DNA of 64,000 nt from Eulemur rufifrons (lineage: Eukaryota; Chordata; Mammalia; Primates; Lemuridae): the NCBI RefSeq assembly GCF_041146395.1, contig NC_091010.1, forward strand, positions 52,906,001 through 52,970,000. Reading direction: 5' to 3'. Shown here piece by piece: positions 46,734-59,117 of this stretch. The position numbers and the translations under genes are program-made. The notes under the pieces were generated by a model. The model was not told where the DNA came from and searched no databases. It saw nothing but the letters and a program-made list of their open reading frames with translations. Positions within the stretch are counted from its first letter, which is position 1, and the number at the start of each line of letters is the position of its first letter.

Positions 46734-47290
46734 TTTTTTTTTTTTTTTGAGACAATGTTGTTTTAATTTAAAATCTTGGTGTACTTGGCTTTTCCCACTT
46801 GAAAATCCTTATCCCACAGGCCAAGGAACCAGTGCAAGGTCCTGTCAACCACATTTGTTCATTGCAACTATGCAGTTGAGGACCAAGGGAATGAGCATTG
46901 ATTATGTCTATGGACTCGATGTGAGCTGGGCCTGGACTCGAACTTCATTTATGTCCCAGCCCACACACCCTATTCCAACAGCATACTGATGGTTCCATAC
47001 TGATGGTTCTGACACTGGATTGCAGTGTCATTTCAGAATGCCTTGAAAGTCCCCTTTCCCAAGTGAACAATTATCCAGTTTGTATTCTTAGGTCTCTTTA
47101 GAAACAAGGGACTCCATTTACGTATATTTGTTTATTATCTTATACTTCACGCAAACCAGACATTTCAAACCTACTGTTGCATTCCCTTTCACAACTATCC
47201 CATCCGTTGTCATCACGGGTTAAAGTTAAACACATGTACTGCAAAGGCATACCAGGCACTATCAGTACTTAATCTTTCATCAATGACGGA
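46734..47290 (-). pseudogene. candidate processed retrocopy of unknown source, antisense
   Basis: The block begins with a 16-base poly-T (46734-46749). On the minus strand this is a poly-A preceded within about 25 bases by the sequence AATTAAA, a possible weak polyadenylation signal. A minus-strand frame with one internal stop runs back about 85 codons and ends just upstream of that signal. The sequence is more complex than its surroundings and has no repeat signature. I recognise no parent gene and see no target-site duplication. A 14-base tandem duplication (ATACTGATGGTTCC units) lies at about 46982-47010. Confidence 0.35.
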
Positions 47291-47984
47291 GTTCTTACTG
47301 CCAGCTGGTGGGTGATCCTGCTCCAAAACACAATTTTGGAATGTTTCCTAGGACTACTTCTGACTCTAAGTGTCAAAGTTCGGTTTCCTGGAAAACAAAC
47401 TCTGTGATGCAGATGAGCATGCTGGTGTTACATTTGTGAATGTGCTCAATAATAACACCTATATGACAGGAAGGATGCAGGAACAGACGAGGGCAGAAGC
47501 TGAGCTATGATCCAGTCGTAACAGAGGCCTCAGCTAATCAAAGAGAGAGCTCTAAATTGGGATGTCCCTTCTAAGGCATTACTGCTTTAATTGAGGCAAG
47601 AACCAGAACTTTGCATTCCTAACTCAATTTGCTTTTAGATAAGGGAGGGAGGGAATGTAAACTGGTGCAAAGCAGCTCCCTTTGGCCAAGGGTACTGTCT
47701 CAGGAAAAACTCAGCTGAGATCTATGACCAGTGACAGTCCCTGAAGATGAGTTAGTGGATACCTTATTCCGAAAGGAAGGATCTCAGTAACACACCACAA
47801 AACACAGTCAGATTGCCTTCAATTTTTTCTCTCTGCCTTTCAGGAAATTTCATGTTTAGTAGAGTATAGCAAGAAGGTAGAATAGAAACAAAGGCTAAAT
47901 GTGGTTCATTCTTAAATAACTAGTGTCTGGAATATTGATTGTTCTGCATACATTAATGCTAAAGCGAAAATAGAACATGGTGTA
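47291..47984. other. no gene or recognised repeat
   Basis: Unassigned. Confidence 0.4.
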
Positions 47985-48125
47985 CTGCATTGAGTTTCTA
48001 AATTCTGTAAACCTAGGTTTAATTCCACACTAGCTAATTTGGGAAAGTAACTTTATCTCTAGGTCTCAGTTTTTTCCTCGATACAAAATGGTGTTAGTAC
48101 CTCTCTCGAAGAATTGGGAAATCTG
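47985..48125 (-). mobile_element. MIR SINE, antisense
   Basis: 'ctgtaaacctaggtttaattccacactagctaatttgggaaagtaactttatctctaggtctcagttttttcctcgatacaaaatggtgttagtacctctc' follows the antisense MIR pattern to 'gtacctacctcatagggtt'. Confidence 0.75.
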
Positions 48126-49564
48126 CTTGGGTTTAAGAATCTGGAAACCTCTATCCCAGCATTTTCTGCTACACTGGTAGGAGGAACTTGATAAATCAGA
48201 TTTCTCTGCTACTCCTACTAACATGCCGTCATTCTGCCAGCAGTGGGGATAGTTTTGGAATGAACCATCTATTTCCTCTAAACAAACATATTTAGAGACC
48301 TAGATAGATGTCTGGCTTTGAATATGGGGTGCATGCATTGTCTGCTGGTGAAACAGATTTTGCTATATATGAAGCTACTTGTCTGGGAAGCCTCACTCTA
48401 CAACTCCAGATTCATTACCTGTACGTTCAGTTGATTATCTGTGAACACCCAAAGGCAAGTGCTAGCCTGGACTCAAAAAAAAAAAAAGGTACCTACATGT
48501 GTGCATGTTTTTACATGCCAAATGCTCTCAGTAAAGGTCCCCACAACTTTAATAATTCAGAACATACAGATATGCATTAAAATATCAATCACTAAGGACA
48601 AGTTAAGTATAAGGAACAATGCGAGCTAAAGAGTTCTGACCCAATTTTGGATCTCCACAAGATGTTCAAGGAAAGACAACTGTTCTCTGAGCAGGTCACA
48701 CCTATCTAATTAGCAATAATAGGAGCCTTTAGATTATCACAGAGAAATTAAATAGCTAAAGATAAATGACCTAAGAGGGCTTAACAATTTAATCTTAAAC
48801 AAAGTGCAAACAGAATGAAATCTAAAAACATGATCACAAGCAGAATTGTAGGTTAATGACCTTGTACTTTATAATTTAATGGATCATACATAGTACCAGG
48901 ATGGAAGTAATGAATTATAGGAAACAAATACATATACAGGCATTTTATGAATAAATTATTGAAACACTAATTGCAATTAAATTGCAATTGCCTTGTTTTA
49001 ATATGATCTAGTAATTAAGGCCACAAGTGGCTTGCTGCCTGGTTTTTGCCTGAACAGGCACCAAATAAAAGTATTTGACTCAGCTAAAATACTTTTTTGG
49101 GGTAGATGTTGATAGGAATATTAATAGTATGTAAAAGGATTACTTCATTCTTTTTTGTTTCACTTTTAGGGTATGCATATGCATAGGAAAAGCTTCACTA
49201 TAAAAAGTAGGGTAAGCCTGGGCCCTCTTACATTCAAGAAACACTTTCATCGCTGACTTGGTCAGTATAGTCTGTAGTAAAATTAGAAGAGATAAAATAT
49301 TTATCTGTAAATCCACTGAAGTATAATTAAGATATTATAATTTTTACTTTGTATATGTGTTTAAATAACATTTGGAAATGTTCATGTTATGTTTTAACTA
49401 TAAAATTCTCCAATGTTTTTAAATGTGTTGACATACACCAACAAATATGATAGTATGGTGTTTTCATTCTTCTATTCTTTTAATATTTTTTAAAATTTTC
49501 CACAATTATATGTATTTCTTGCATGGTTCAAAATAATAGCAAGAGATTCCACAGAACTTTACTT
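48126..49564. other. no gene or recognised repeat
   Basis: Two overlapping plus frames (48308-48580 and 48441-48629) share an A-run at 48475-48487 and show no domain. No repeat recognised. Confidence 0.45.
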
Positions 49565-49700
49565 TAAATATAGATTTTTCACACATTTACTTCTTGCCTG
49601 GCATTATGCCAGATTCTCAAAAGATTAAAGGGAACAATATAACATATCCTTTTGCCTTTAAGGAGCTCACAATTTAGTGATTAAAAACAAAAATGTAAAC
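49565..49700 (+). repeat. ancient dispersed repeat fragment, class unassigned
   Basis: 'cttgcctggcattatgccagattctcaaaagattaaagggaacaatataac ... ttgcctttaaggagctcacaatttagtg' matches the common pattern '...gtgccaggcactgtgctag...gatacaacagtgaacaaaac...ccctgccctcatggagcttacattctagtg'. Confidence 0.55.
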
Positions 49701-51164
49701 CAGTATGTATAGTAGAATGATACAAGTTTTCAAAAATGTTGCAAGGATCATGTTCCAGTAGGTGAGTGGAAGGAGCTGTTTGGTCAAGGAAAAAGCAAAA
49801 GCCCCATGGAAGGGACATTCATTTTTCCTACACAGTGTCCTGGGGTAGGGTCAGCTGGGGAGTGCGGAAGGTCTTCTACTTTGACATAAATAAATAAAGG
49901 GAGTTCCCATTCAATGTAAGATTTGATGAAATGAAAAATCATCCTCCTGCTTGGAGAACAAATGTACTTATCGATGCTAGGATGCAGAAAAAGAAGGAAG
50001 GAGACCAGGCCAGGGAAGGGAGAGTCAGCAAAAGAAAGAGAGTTTATGACTTATATGTAAAGATGCCACCTTATACACTTTCACCAGGGGAAAAAATAAA
50101 TATCTACATCAAGTAAAGTAGGTACTTATCCAACCAGAGTGAATGGATGGAATTACATAGATCAAAGGAAAAATGTCATCTTGGGGGAGAATACTCTTTA
50201 AATTTGAATACTCTTGGATTTTGAAAGGCCCAACAAATAACAGCCTGCTGCCCTAGGGGGTTCTAAATGAATTGAGAATAGACTCATACGTTGGGGCTCT
50301 TGGGTAAGTGTTGTCTTAAGCTATAATATTTGCTTCTCCCCAAGTTGTCTGCCAAGTAGTCTTTTTAATCATAGTTGAACAGGAGGTAGATAAAGTCTGC
50401 CCCTGTCTTTTCTTGCTTAGTTACACATTGAGTTTGGCAATGGCAGGAGTATGTGGGTTCCAATTTGGAGCCCCAGGGCTTTGTATCTATCCATTTTCCC
50501 CTTTGCAGAAGTTCCATACGGAATATTTTCTTCATTTGCTAGGGCTTAAATTGTCTATGTCCGGTTGCTTTAAGCAACTGTGACTTCATGAACTAGGAAG
50601 AGAAATGCATGGCTGTTCATCTTATTTTATCAGAATAAAATCCCTATTCAGAAGAAATTAGTTTGTCCCCAGGTGAAAGCTGGAATCAATAACCATGCTG
50701 AGCACCGCCATTTTAGTGAATGAGATACTTCATTAAATTAGGATGGTAGATGATGGAGATGTCCTTGGATCTTATCAATTATGAATAAGCTGCCGTTTGA
50801 AGAAAACAATATGGGTCCTCTCTTGGCAGAACTCTGTCAGGCTACGTCTCTGCAGGGACAGGCTTTCTGAGGTAGCAGATGATCAGATTTGGCCTTGCTG
50901 ATCCAGGCGCCAGTCTAATGAAATCACAATTTTCTGTGCTCAGCCTGACTCACTGAGGAGGACAGTTCCCTACAGAGAAGGCCTTGAGGTGACCTTCAGA
51001 AAGCCGCTGGGGAAACTGGGTGAGAGGAACTCAAGAGGACAAGGCTCATATGGTGCTCAGAGAAAGATGGGAGCTGCCTCGCTGTCCTGGACAGACATAG
51101 ATCTCTAACCATTGCACACAAACATTATTATTGCTAATCACAGCCACTAAGAACAGTGATGTTA
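49701..51164. other. no gene or recognised repeat
   Basis: Unassigned, of mixed complexity. A Lys-rich 61-codon frame (49931-50116) has no recognisable domain. Confidence 0.45.
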
Positions 51165-51410
51165 ATGTATTAGCCATGATTGGGAGAGTATTTCCTTAGT
51201 CTCAGAGACTGTACTGAGTGATAGATTCCATTTAATCCTACAGCAACCTTGTGAGATGAGTATTAATCCCATCAATTGTCTGAATGAGAAAACTGAAGCT
51301 CAGAAAATTACCACCCGTGGAAGGCAATAGGACTAGTAACTGGTGGAGCCAGAACTTATGCTCAGGTTTGTCTTAGGCCATAGCCCATTACCTTACAAAG
51401 CAACATGCTA
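51165..51410 (+). mobile_element. MIR SINE, sense
   Basis: 'ttccatttaatcctacagcaaccttgtgagatgagtattaatccc', 'tgtctgaatgagaaaactgaagctcagaaaatta' and 'actagtaactggtggagccagaacttatgctcagg' reproduce MIR in order, including the trailing 'agcccattacctta'. Confidence 0.9.
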
Positions 51411-51999
51411 GTTCCTCAATCTACCTATCCATATTAACAGGGTGTACGTGGACCTGAGCGAGACAGCCAGTGTCATTGCTGAAGGAGCACCATAGCCTAT
51501 GGGAAGACGAAAAAAAAGGGCGGGAAATCAGCAGCTGGTTATTGGTAAGATTTGAGGGAATATCAAAATTTCAGTGGCCTAAACGTATTCTAACTGTCTT
51601 CTGTGGGCCTGAAATCCCTTTGAGTTACCACAGAGGACTGTGTTCACATTTCAACTCCTGATGTGCAGAGGGATGTGGAACTGGAGGGAGAAGAAGAAGG
51701 AAAACTCACTTCACCATCAACAGATTTAAAAGTGCTTCTTCAGCCCATTTCCTGACATCATACAGGACGTGATAAATTTGAAATAGGACAAAAAATTGTG
51801 GAGGAAGAAAAAGTGAAGAACCAGCTTCATTAAATGAAATGTAAATATGACAAGGGTAGGCTTGTTACTTTGTTAATTTCCCAGAAAGTTAAGACTTGGT
51901 TAAGTTGATTAAGGGGAAATCTTCCCTCTTTCACATTTTACTTACTCTTAAGATGCAGCCTACTATTTATAGATATATAACTTTCTATCTAATAAATAA
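51411..51999. other. no gene or recognised repeat
   Basis: Unassigned. Confidence 0.4.
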
Positions 52000-52210
52000 T
52001 AATAAATATAGTAATGTCTGTTGAGCATTTTGACATATGTGATCCTGTTTTAGAAAAACATGTGAGAGAGTAGGGCAGGGTATTTTCATTTCTGTTCTGA
52101 GGATGAGGACATTGAGGCTGAAACAGCAAATGTTTCACCTAATATCATACAGTTCAAAATTAGCAGACCCAGGTGCAGACTGGATCTTTAGGTCTTTATG
52201 CTGTAGCTTA
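52000..52210 (+). mobile_element. MIR SINE, sense
   Basis: 'gtctgttgagcattttgacatatgtgatcctg', 'ggtattttcatttctgttctgaggatgaggacattgaggctgaaacagc' and 'aaaattagcagacccaggtgcagactggatc' follow the MIR order. Confidence 0.75.
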
Positions 52211-52351
52211 GGAAACTGAGACAGATAGAGAGAAATCAATTATGAAGGCAAGAGGCTGAAGAAAGACATGGACTTTGACTCCTTTATGCCTCAGACGTTT
52301 TTTCTGCTCATCCCCCGATCTTGGGTTTTGGAATAAAAAGATTGTGTGTAC

Positions 52352-52860
52352 ATGATTGTGGCAATTTCAAAACATGGCCACACATTCTTTAATATTCTTT
52401 CCATTAAGAGGTGAAATCTATACCCTCAACTATGGATATATTTATATCAGCTTCCACCAATTGGATATGGCAGAAATGACATTAGGTGACTTCCAAGTGT
52501 CACCGACAGACTCACTCTTAGAGCCATGAGCCACCTCATAAAAAGTCTGATCACCCTGATGCTGCCATGCTGGAAAGGTCACATGTAGACTCTCCTGTCT
52601 GCAGTTTTGGCTGAGCCCAGACTTCTAGCCATCCTCAGCAAGGTGCCAGACCTATGAATGACACCAGTATTCACACTCTAGAACAGCCTGTCTGCCAACT
52701 GTATACCAGAAGTGACTCCCATCAATACAACGAGGAACAGAAGGATCACTCAGCCAGGCCCTGCCTGAATTCTTGGTCCACAAAAATGTGAGTTATAATA
52801 AAGTGGTTGTCATTTTAAGCTACTAAAATTTCAAGTAGCAGCAGTAGATAACCGGAACTG
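52352..52860 (+). mobile_element. MLT1-type MaLR LTR, sense
   Basis: 'caatttcaaaacatggccacacattc', 'cttccaccaattggatatggcagaaatgacattaggtgacttccaag', 'gctgccatgctggaaaggtcacatgtagactctcctgtctgcag' and the diagnostic 3' end 'aaaaatgtgagttataataaagtggttgtcattttaagctactaaaatttcaagtagca.cagtagataaccgg' match the MLT1 pattern. It is a mammalian ERVL-related solo LTR without a visible internal region. Confidence 0.85.
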
Positions 52861-52889
52861 TCTGTGTGTGTGTGTGTCTGTGTGTGTTG
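52861..52889. repeat. (TG)n microsatellite
   Basis: A TG run with one C interruption directly after the MLT1 LTR. Confidence 0.92.
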
Positions 52890-53736
52890 GGATAGAAGGG
52901 TATAGGCAATTTTAATAGCCTTGTCCCAGACACAGAAATTGACTAAAACAGAGCTAAGAATAGATCATAATTTTGATCTGAGAATGTGACTCAGAGCCAT
53001 CCTTGGTTTCTTCTTCCCATCCATCTTGGCCGCCTTAGAGCATGGTGGCCTGAGTGGGTTTTTGATCACTTGGTTGGGAATGTTAGGGGGCTGGGCAGAG
53101 AAAAGAAGTTTTCCTGGTTTTTTAAAAAATATTTTTGAATTTTTTTTTCAATTACCCATCAGTCATCAAAAGCTTGTTATTAAATTCTGCCTTCTATTGA
53201 GATGGCTTAAAAGGACAGATTTTAATTTTTTATGAAAATGACACATGCCAGGTTTTTCACTACATAGGGCTCTATTTAAAAGGGAGTAGAAATTTAGAGA
53301 TTTTTGGCAAGGCCACATAATAAGTACCACTATTCTTATTGACAATGTCAAATTATCATTATCATCATCAGCAGCAGCAGCATCAAATGTCCTAAATAAA
53401 TTGATCAGCAGAGGAAAACTGTAGGACATATAATCACACTTCCTGCTTATAAAAATGATAATTGCTTCAGAATAAAACCTAGGCTTTGATGGTGGCCAAT
53501 CATTGCCAGTTAGTCTAAAGCTCAGAGAAACAACTCTAAATCTCCATATCCCAGGCAAACTAACTTGAAGCTGAGTGGAAAACACACACTCTCCACAGTG
53601 GTAGCTCTTCTTTGATGGTAATAAAAGCTGATGTATAGCATAGGTCCCATCAGACAAGTATTTGAAAACTTGATTTGTGACTTTAAATAGCCTAAGCACA
53701 CAAGAAACTTATGCCTAAGTGGGGAAACCACTCTTA
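52890..53736. other. no gene; contains a chance 177-codon minus frame
   Basis: The minus frame 53166-53699 is the longest in the window. It has no recognisable domain, and part of it is a low-complexity Asp/Ala run read from (CAGCAG)/(ATCATC) repeats at 53350-53385. I regard it as chance. Confidence 0.5.
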
Positions 53737-53742
53737 GACATA

Positions 53743-54174
53743 TGTCTTACTCCATTTTGTGTTGCTGTAACAGAATGCCCGAGGCTGGGTATTTATAAAG
53801 AAAAGGGGTTTATTTGTCTCACTATTCTGGTGGCTGGAAGGTTCAAGATTGGGCAGCTGCACCGGGTTGAGGGCCTCAATCTGCTTCAACTCATGGTGAA
53901 CAGTGGAAGGGGAGCGGGCAGTACAAAGAGATCACATGCCAGGGAGGAAGCAAGAGAGAGAAACTGAGGAAGCCAACAACAACGTGCTTTCTAGGAAACT
54001 AATCCATTCCCATGAGAGGGAGAATTCACTCACCCCCACAGGAGGGGCATTAACTTATTCATGGGGGATCCAACCCCATGACCCAGACACCTCCCACTGG
54101 GCGCCACCTCCCAACTCTGCTACATTGGAGATCAAATATCACCATGAGTTTTGCTAGGGGTAAACCATACCCAA
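53743..54174 (-). mobile_element. MaLR LTR (MST/MLT1-like), antisense
   Basis: 'tcttactccattttgtgttgctgtaacagaatgcccgaggctgggtatttataaagaaaaggggtttatttgtctcac' opens an antisense MaLR LTR. It ends 'gatcaaatatcaccatgagttttgctaggggtaaaccatacccaa'. A 5-base ACATA lies directly outside both ends, at 53738-53742 and 54175-54179. A solo LTR with no internal region. Confidence 0.9.
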
Positions 54175-54299
54175 ACATATAACAACTGGAGAAATAGACT
54201 CATGGATCTTCATATGCATGAAATTCAATCAGTGTTACGTGCACTTATCTCAGTCCATTGCACTGCCCAGTGTAGTGTGGGCCATAAGGAAATATGCTC
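54175..54299. other. short unassigned interval
   Basis: Contains the right target-site copy of the LTR and otherwise unassigned sequence. Confidence 0.4.
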
Positions 54300-54505
54300 C
54301 AGATTCTGATTTCAAATCTCATCTTTTCCCCCTAGTTTCTGAGTTATTTTAGATATATATTTTATCTCCCCCCCCAAATTTATTTCACTTGCTGTGCAAT
54401 GAGGATAACAATATGAACTACCATTTAGCATCTTTTTACAAAGTAAACAAGTTAATGCAGGGAAAGAACTAATCTTAGTGCCTGACTTAAGTAAATGCTC
54501 CATAC
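54300..54505 (-). mobile_element. MIR SINE, antisense
   Basis: 'gtgcaatgaggataacaatatgaactacc', 'aagtaaacaagttaatgc' and 'gtgcctgacttaagtaaatgctcc' follow the antisense MIR pattern, including the 'agtgcctggcacatagtaagtgctc' end. Confidence 0.75.
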
Positions 54506-55779
54506 ATGTTAGACAAAGGAAGACTAAATGGCAAGGCTGGATGTGACCAGGTAGAGTTCAAGGATCCGTATGAGAAGCTATAGAGTAATGCCAGGCAAGA
54601 GCAAAGAAGGTCATCTGGAATCTGATAGCCAATCCACACAAGCTACTCAAGAAGAGGAGTGCAGCTGGAGACATCTGCAACAGAGGGGACCAGATGACAT
54701 GGAAGGTGTTTTAGGCACAGGGGGGTTTAGAACCTGGAATTACTTCAGATCAGACATGCAGTTGGCTGAGGGTATTGCAGGTCCTCTGGCCACTGATCCT
54801 AGCAAGGCTAGACTTTTTTAGGGGAAGCAGTAGTATGGGAACCAAAAAAATAAAGATATCCATATTGATTTTTCACAAATCTAACAGAAATCTTTATTTT
54901 TACCCTAAAACTCATTTATTCTTTTACCTTGTCAAAATTCATTCTTGAAATAGGATTTTGGCTGTTGCAGACTTTGCCATAGATTGGATCTATTAATGAA
55001 CTTTTCTAAGTATAGTATCATCCAGGGGAACCTGGAAAGTACATTAAATTTATTTCAGAGAACTGTCAATCCATGCCCATTATTGTCAGCTCCTCTTTCT
55101 CACAACCTAGAAGAGTATGTTTTACCATGTGCTCCTATCCTACCTCTCCTTCCCCCACCAACCCTCTGCAGAAACAAACTCCAGCTAAATAAAACTGGAG
55201 AAGATACCTGAGTAGAATGTCTGGCTTGGAAAGGTGAGTAGGTTGGTGAGATCTCTGAAGTTGGGAATTTGAATGAGGAGACACACAGGTAAAATCCCAG
55301 TGGTGGGGATGTGAGAGGTGCTCTAAAGTCAAGAGTGGGGCTCCCAGTATTAGTCCATCTACACACAGAGTTACAAAGGATTAGAGTCCCAGAAAAAGCA
55401 GATGAGGAAAATAGAATGAAGCAGATAAGGAAAGAGATCTAGAGAATCCATGAGAAAAACACAATTAAGCAAAGAGAATTCAGATCTTGATCTTCCTGAG
55501 GCATAGCATTCAGCTTTCCTTGTGTTTCCACAAGACCACATTGTGGTCCCTCTATCCACCCCCTTCATTTGAGCTCACTCCCCCCCACCCTTCTTTTCTG
55601 GACATAAAATGAGTTCAGACTCAAAAAAAGAACCCTTGTGTTCACGTTGAATGCAGAGTTTGAGGGATCAAACTAACATTGTTTTTTACTTATTTGAACA
55701 GTTAATGCACAGTGATTGATGCTATAGAGGTCTCATAACCCAGGAGAAATATGCACAGTGTTCTGAAGTGGTATAGACC
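54506..55779. other. no gene or recognised repeat
   Basis: Several 65-90 codon frames on both strands (54570-54821 plus, 55100-55366 minus) overlap and show no recognisable domain. Confidence 0.45.
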
Positions 55780-55970
55780 AAGGTTTGAAATCCAACATGC
55801 CCAAGCACTAGTTATGTGGTGCTCTACTAGTTGTTTCACTTCTCTGAGCTTTTGTGCCCTTATCTATGGGGTAAATGAATAAATATCCTGTATGGGTTTT
55901 GTACACATTAAATATAATTCAGTGTATAGAGCTTCTAGTCTGTTCCTGGCACATGAGAGCTAACCTGCTA
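55780..55970 (-). mobile_element. MIR SINE, antisense
   Basis: 'gtttgaaatccaacatgcc', 'ttcacttctctgagcttttgtgcccttatctatggggtaaatgaataaatatcctgtatggg' and 'ctagtctgttcctggcacatgagagctaac' follow antisense MIR order. Confidence 0.75.
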
Positions 55971-58674
55971 TTTGCTCATAGGGTGATTTTATATAAATTA
56001 GAAAAAGGAGTCTCTTCCTTTGAGTGATTATGTTGGCAAGTGGAATATGGGGTGAATTCCATCATTTATTTTTCCCCTCTGCTGGGTGCTTTTGTTTGAT
56101 GCACAACCAGCATCAGAGCACATGCAGATCTTGTATAGTTGGCATTTATTAACTGATCATTATTATGATACTGTTACAAATCACATATATCCAAGTTCAT
56201 TTCCTTCGGGAAAATAGCAAGGATACATTCGTGGAACTTGTAACTAGTTTTTTTTTTTTTTCACTGTATAGATCGTTTCATTAAAAAAAAGAGAGATAAC
56301 AAGGATGAAAGCAAAAGTGTCATCAAGGGTTTCAGCTGGATTGGAAAATCAATGCAATTCACAGTATTGTCAATAACTCCAATTATATCTCATTGGGCAT
56401 ATTCGAAAGCAGTTTGCACTCACCTATTACATATTATTATTTTTAACCTGATGCTTGGCCACTTGTCAATCTAAGCACTGCATCAGAAGCAGATAAGAAT
56501 TACTCTAAAACATAGCCTTGTCTTCCTAAAATTTGACTCACAGCTGGGAAATAGTTGCTCTATCTATAATGCAGAGTATATGATTTAAATTAACATCGGA
56601 GGAAAAAATATGACTTACTTAATTTCATGTGTGTGACGCGTTAAGGTTGCTGATAGATTTATGAAATTTAACATGCTGACATTTTCATTCACTGACCTTT
56701 TTTTCACTCACCTCCCATTGAGGACAGTAAGATTGGTTAATCTTCAAGCCCTTTGGATGATCTTTCCCTGGGTCTCAATGGATGTTAAATCTGTCAGAGA
56801 CGAATTTATTCAATCTGACTTGATGCTACACGTGGCAGCAGTCTGAAGCCCTGGGTTGCTCTAAAAGTAAAATGAACCTCTCCAAGTGGCACATGCAGTT
56901 ATGATCACAATGTGCATTAGAAATTGAATGGAGACATCACTTGAGGTTTCCCCTGCTCTTTGAGTGGGACACTATAAAACAGGCATGTGACACAGCACTC
57001 TGGACCACTGAGGACATTGCTCAGCCACACCGTGTTCTCTTTTGACTTTTCTGGGGTGGGTGGGGATGATAGTAAAATGAACTCAGAGCCACATGACCCT
57101 CTCACCTCCGGAACAAAGGGGAAGTAATAGATAAGAAGAAGTCCTCTAGTAAATGCTGAGTATTTAGGAATATCATTTGGGAGAAAAGGCAGGGGCAACA
57201 TATTTGTTCCCGGAGTTGGTGACTCCCAGCTCCGTGTTTTGACACATGCTAGAGTTGAGTTTCAGGGGGGCTTAAACTGAACACCCTTCCTTGCATGAGA
57301 AAGGCCATGAGAAAACCAAGAGTGGCGATGCTTCTCTGCAAACTAAGTTCTCTGGAGTTTGTTTCTGTCTGGGTGTCTCATAAAACAGTGTTTCAGGGAA
57401 GAATCTCTCATCCACATGTGCCTTCTACCCAAATGGGTTCCAGTGAGTAGGTGTTAAGTATAGAATTTAGAATTTAAAACAAACAAACATACCAGAGTTT
57501 GAGATATTGTGGAGAGAGCTTATTCAAGTGCTTGGCTAATTATATTATCATCATCACTATCACCACCATCACTTAACACACAGAAACCAGGAGAGGCATA
57601 GATGGCCATACAATGGAAAGGTGTGGAAAATCATCACAGTCTACCCTGCATTTCCCTAGAGAGCCATCAGCTGGGAGTTGGTCAAGTAGAACATGGGCAC
57701 CTCAAGAAAAGTCTAACCCTCTTTAAAGGCATTGAAAGGGTATGGAATTTGCAGCCAGAAATAGAGAACTCTCAACAGAGAAGCAGCCCTAAATAGAGGC
57801 ACCTTAGTGGACCAAATAACACCAGGGCATCATTCAATCTCTACCAACAGAAGATGAGTGGTCTAGAGTCTCTGATCCCAAACAGCCTGCCCACGCTTTG
57901 GTGGTCACAGAGGGTTGGGTTTAGAATCCTCAGCAGGGGAGGCAAAGGCTCTGTGAATAAATGAAGCCCCAAACCACACAGGGCAGGCAGCTGCAGGCTT
58001 TCATGAGCATTAATTTTGCTTAATATGACAAATTTTAAATGCTGCAAATACAAGCATGACAAATAGAAAGGCACTAAGTGATTATTAGGATTACAATGTG
58101 TGTGAATTTGCAATCAGAATAGACACACTGCAAATAAAGCACCATATAAATGCTAAATACTTCGCCATTTGCTACTACAATAATGTGTCATATGGCTGAA
58201 GTTTTTAAGTACTTTATGTTCTCTGCTTGTGTGAAGTCATTAATCCCATTTATACAATTAATAAGGAAACCCTGGGTCCAAATTAGGGACCAGAGGAAAA
58301 AACCCTGGAATTAAAGACAAATGATGGGTCATTTTTCTCTAAAGCTGTAATGATGCTTTACTAAATAACACATTTCCCCCTGAACCCTATTTTAAACACT
58401 GCACAATACACCATGAAAAAACTCGATTATTACCACTGTATCAATGATTTTGAGTTGGATGACCACATATTGTCATGACCTAGAATGAACCTGGGTTCTC
58501 CAAAAGCCTCTTTTAAAGCATTCATATTCCCAACAGTCCTAACAGGCTGAGTCAACTTTTTTCTAAGTGCTAATGAACTAGGTTAGGATGAGAGAGTGTC
58601 CACTCTGCAAGGAGGTTGCCCATTTTAAAATTCTGGCCCCTTTCATCCGGGAAGACAGTATATCTTACTTAATG
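55971..58674. other. no gene or recognised repeat
   Basis: About 2.7 kb without a recognised repeat or exon. A simple (ATC/CAC)n patch lies at 57547-57573, and a T-run at 56247-56260. Confidence 0.45.
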
Positions 58675-58805
58675 AGTTAGTGACTGAGCTCTTGAGTTAA
58701 ACAGACCTGCTTTGAACACAACCTTTAGTCAAATTGCATGACATCTTTGAGTCTAGTGTCTTTATCTTCAGGGTTATTGGCAGGAGTAATTATTTGTATT
58801 AACAA
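58675..58805 (-). mobile_element. MIR SINE, antisense
   Basis: 'gagctcttgagttaaacagacctgctttgaac', 'aattgcatgacatctttgagtctagtgtctttatcttcagggttattggcaggag' follow antisense MIR order. Confidence 0.6.
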
Positions 58806-59092
58806 ATGAGCAAATTCAGAATCAGAAGAAAAAACACAAAAACAGCATGAAAAGAAAGAAAAAGAAACCCTGCTATACCTTTTTAACAAAAGAACCGAGA
58901 TAGACTGGAAGAATCCCTTGCATAGTCTGAGAGTCTGAGGTCTCCTTCTAGAAATTCAAAATTCCTCAATCAAGAAAAATGTGAATTTGAAAGAGACAGA
59001 AACTTCCTTCTAGGAGTCTGAACCCCAAAAGCCATCAGAACAACAATCTACTTTTTTGTATGAAGTTGGTATTTTGGTACTGATGGTGGTGT
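58806..59092. other. no feature recognised
   Basis: A-rich in parts (58820-58865). No gene or repeat recognised. Confidence 0.4.
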
Positions 59093-59117
59093 GTTCTCTC
59101 TCTCTCTCCCCTCTCTA
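59093..59117. repeat. (TC)n microsatellite
   Basis: A CT-dinucleotide run of about 22 bases. Confidence 0.85.

Noticed and set aside
53166..53699. 177-codon minus-strand open frame, the longest in the window
   Set aside because: No recognisable domain, part of it is an Asp/Ala run from simple repeats, and one frame of this length is expected by chance in 64 kb of AT-rich DNA read in six frames.
52352..54174. Two LTRs 0.9 kb apart as the two ends of one provirus
   Set aside because: They are in opposite orientation and belong to different LTR types, and the sequence between them shows no retroviral internal region.
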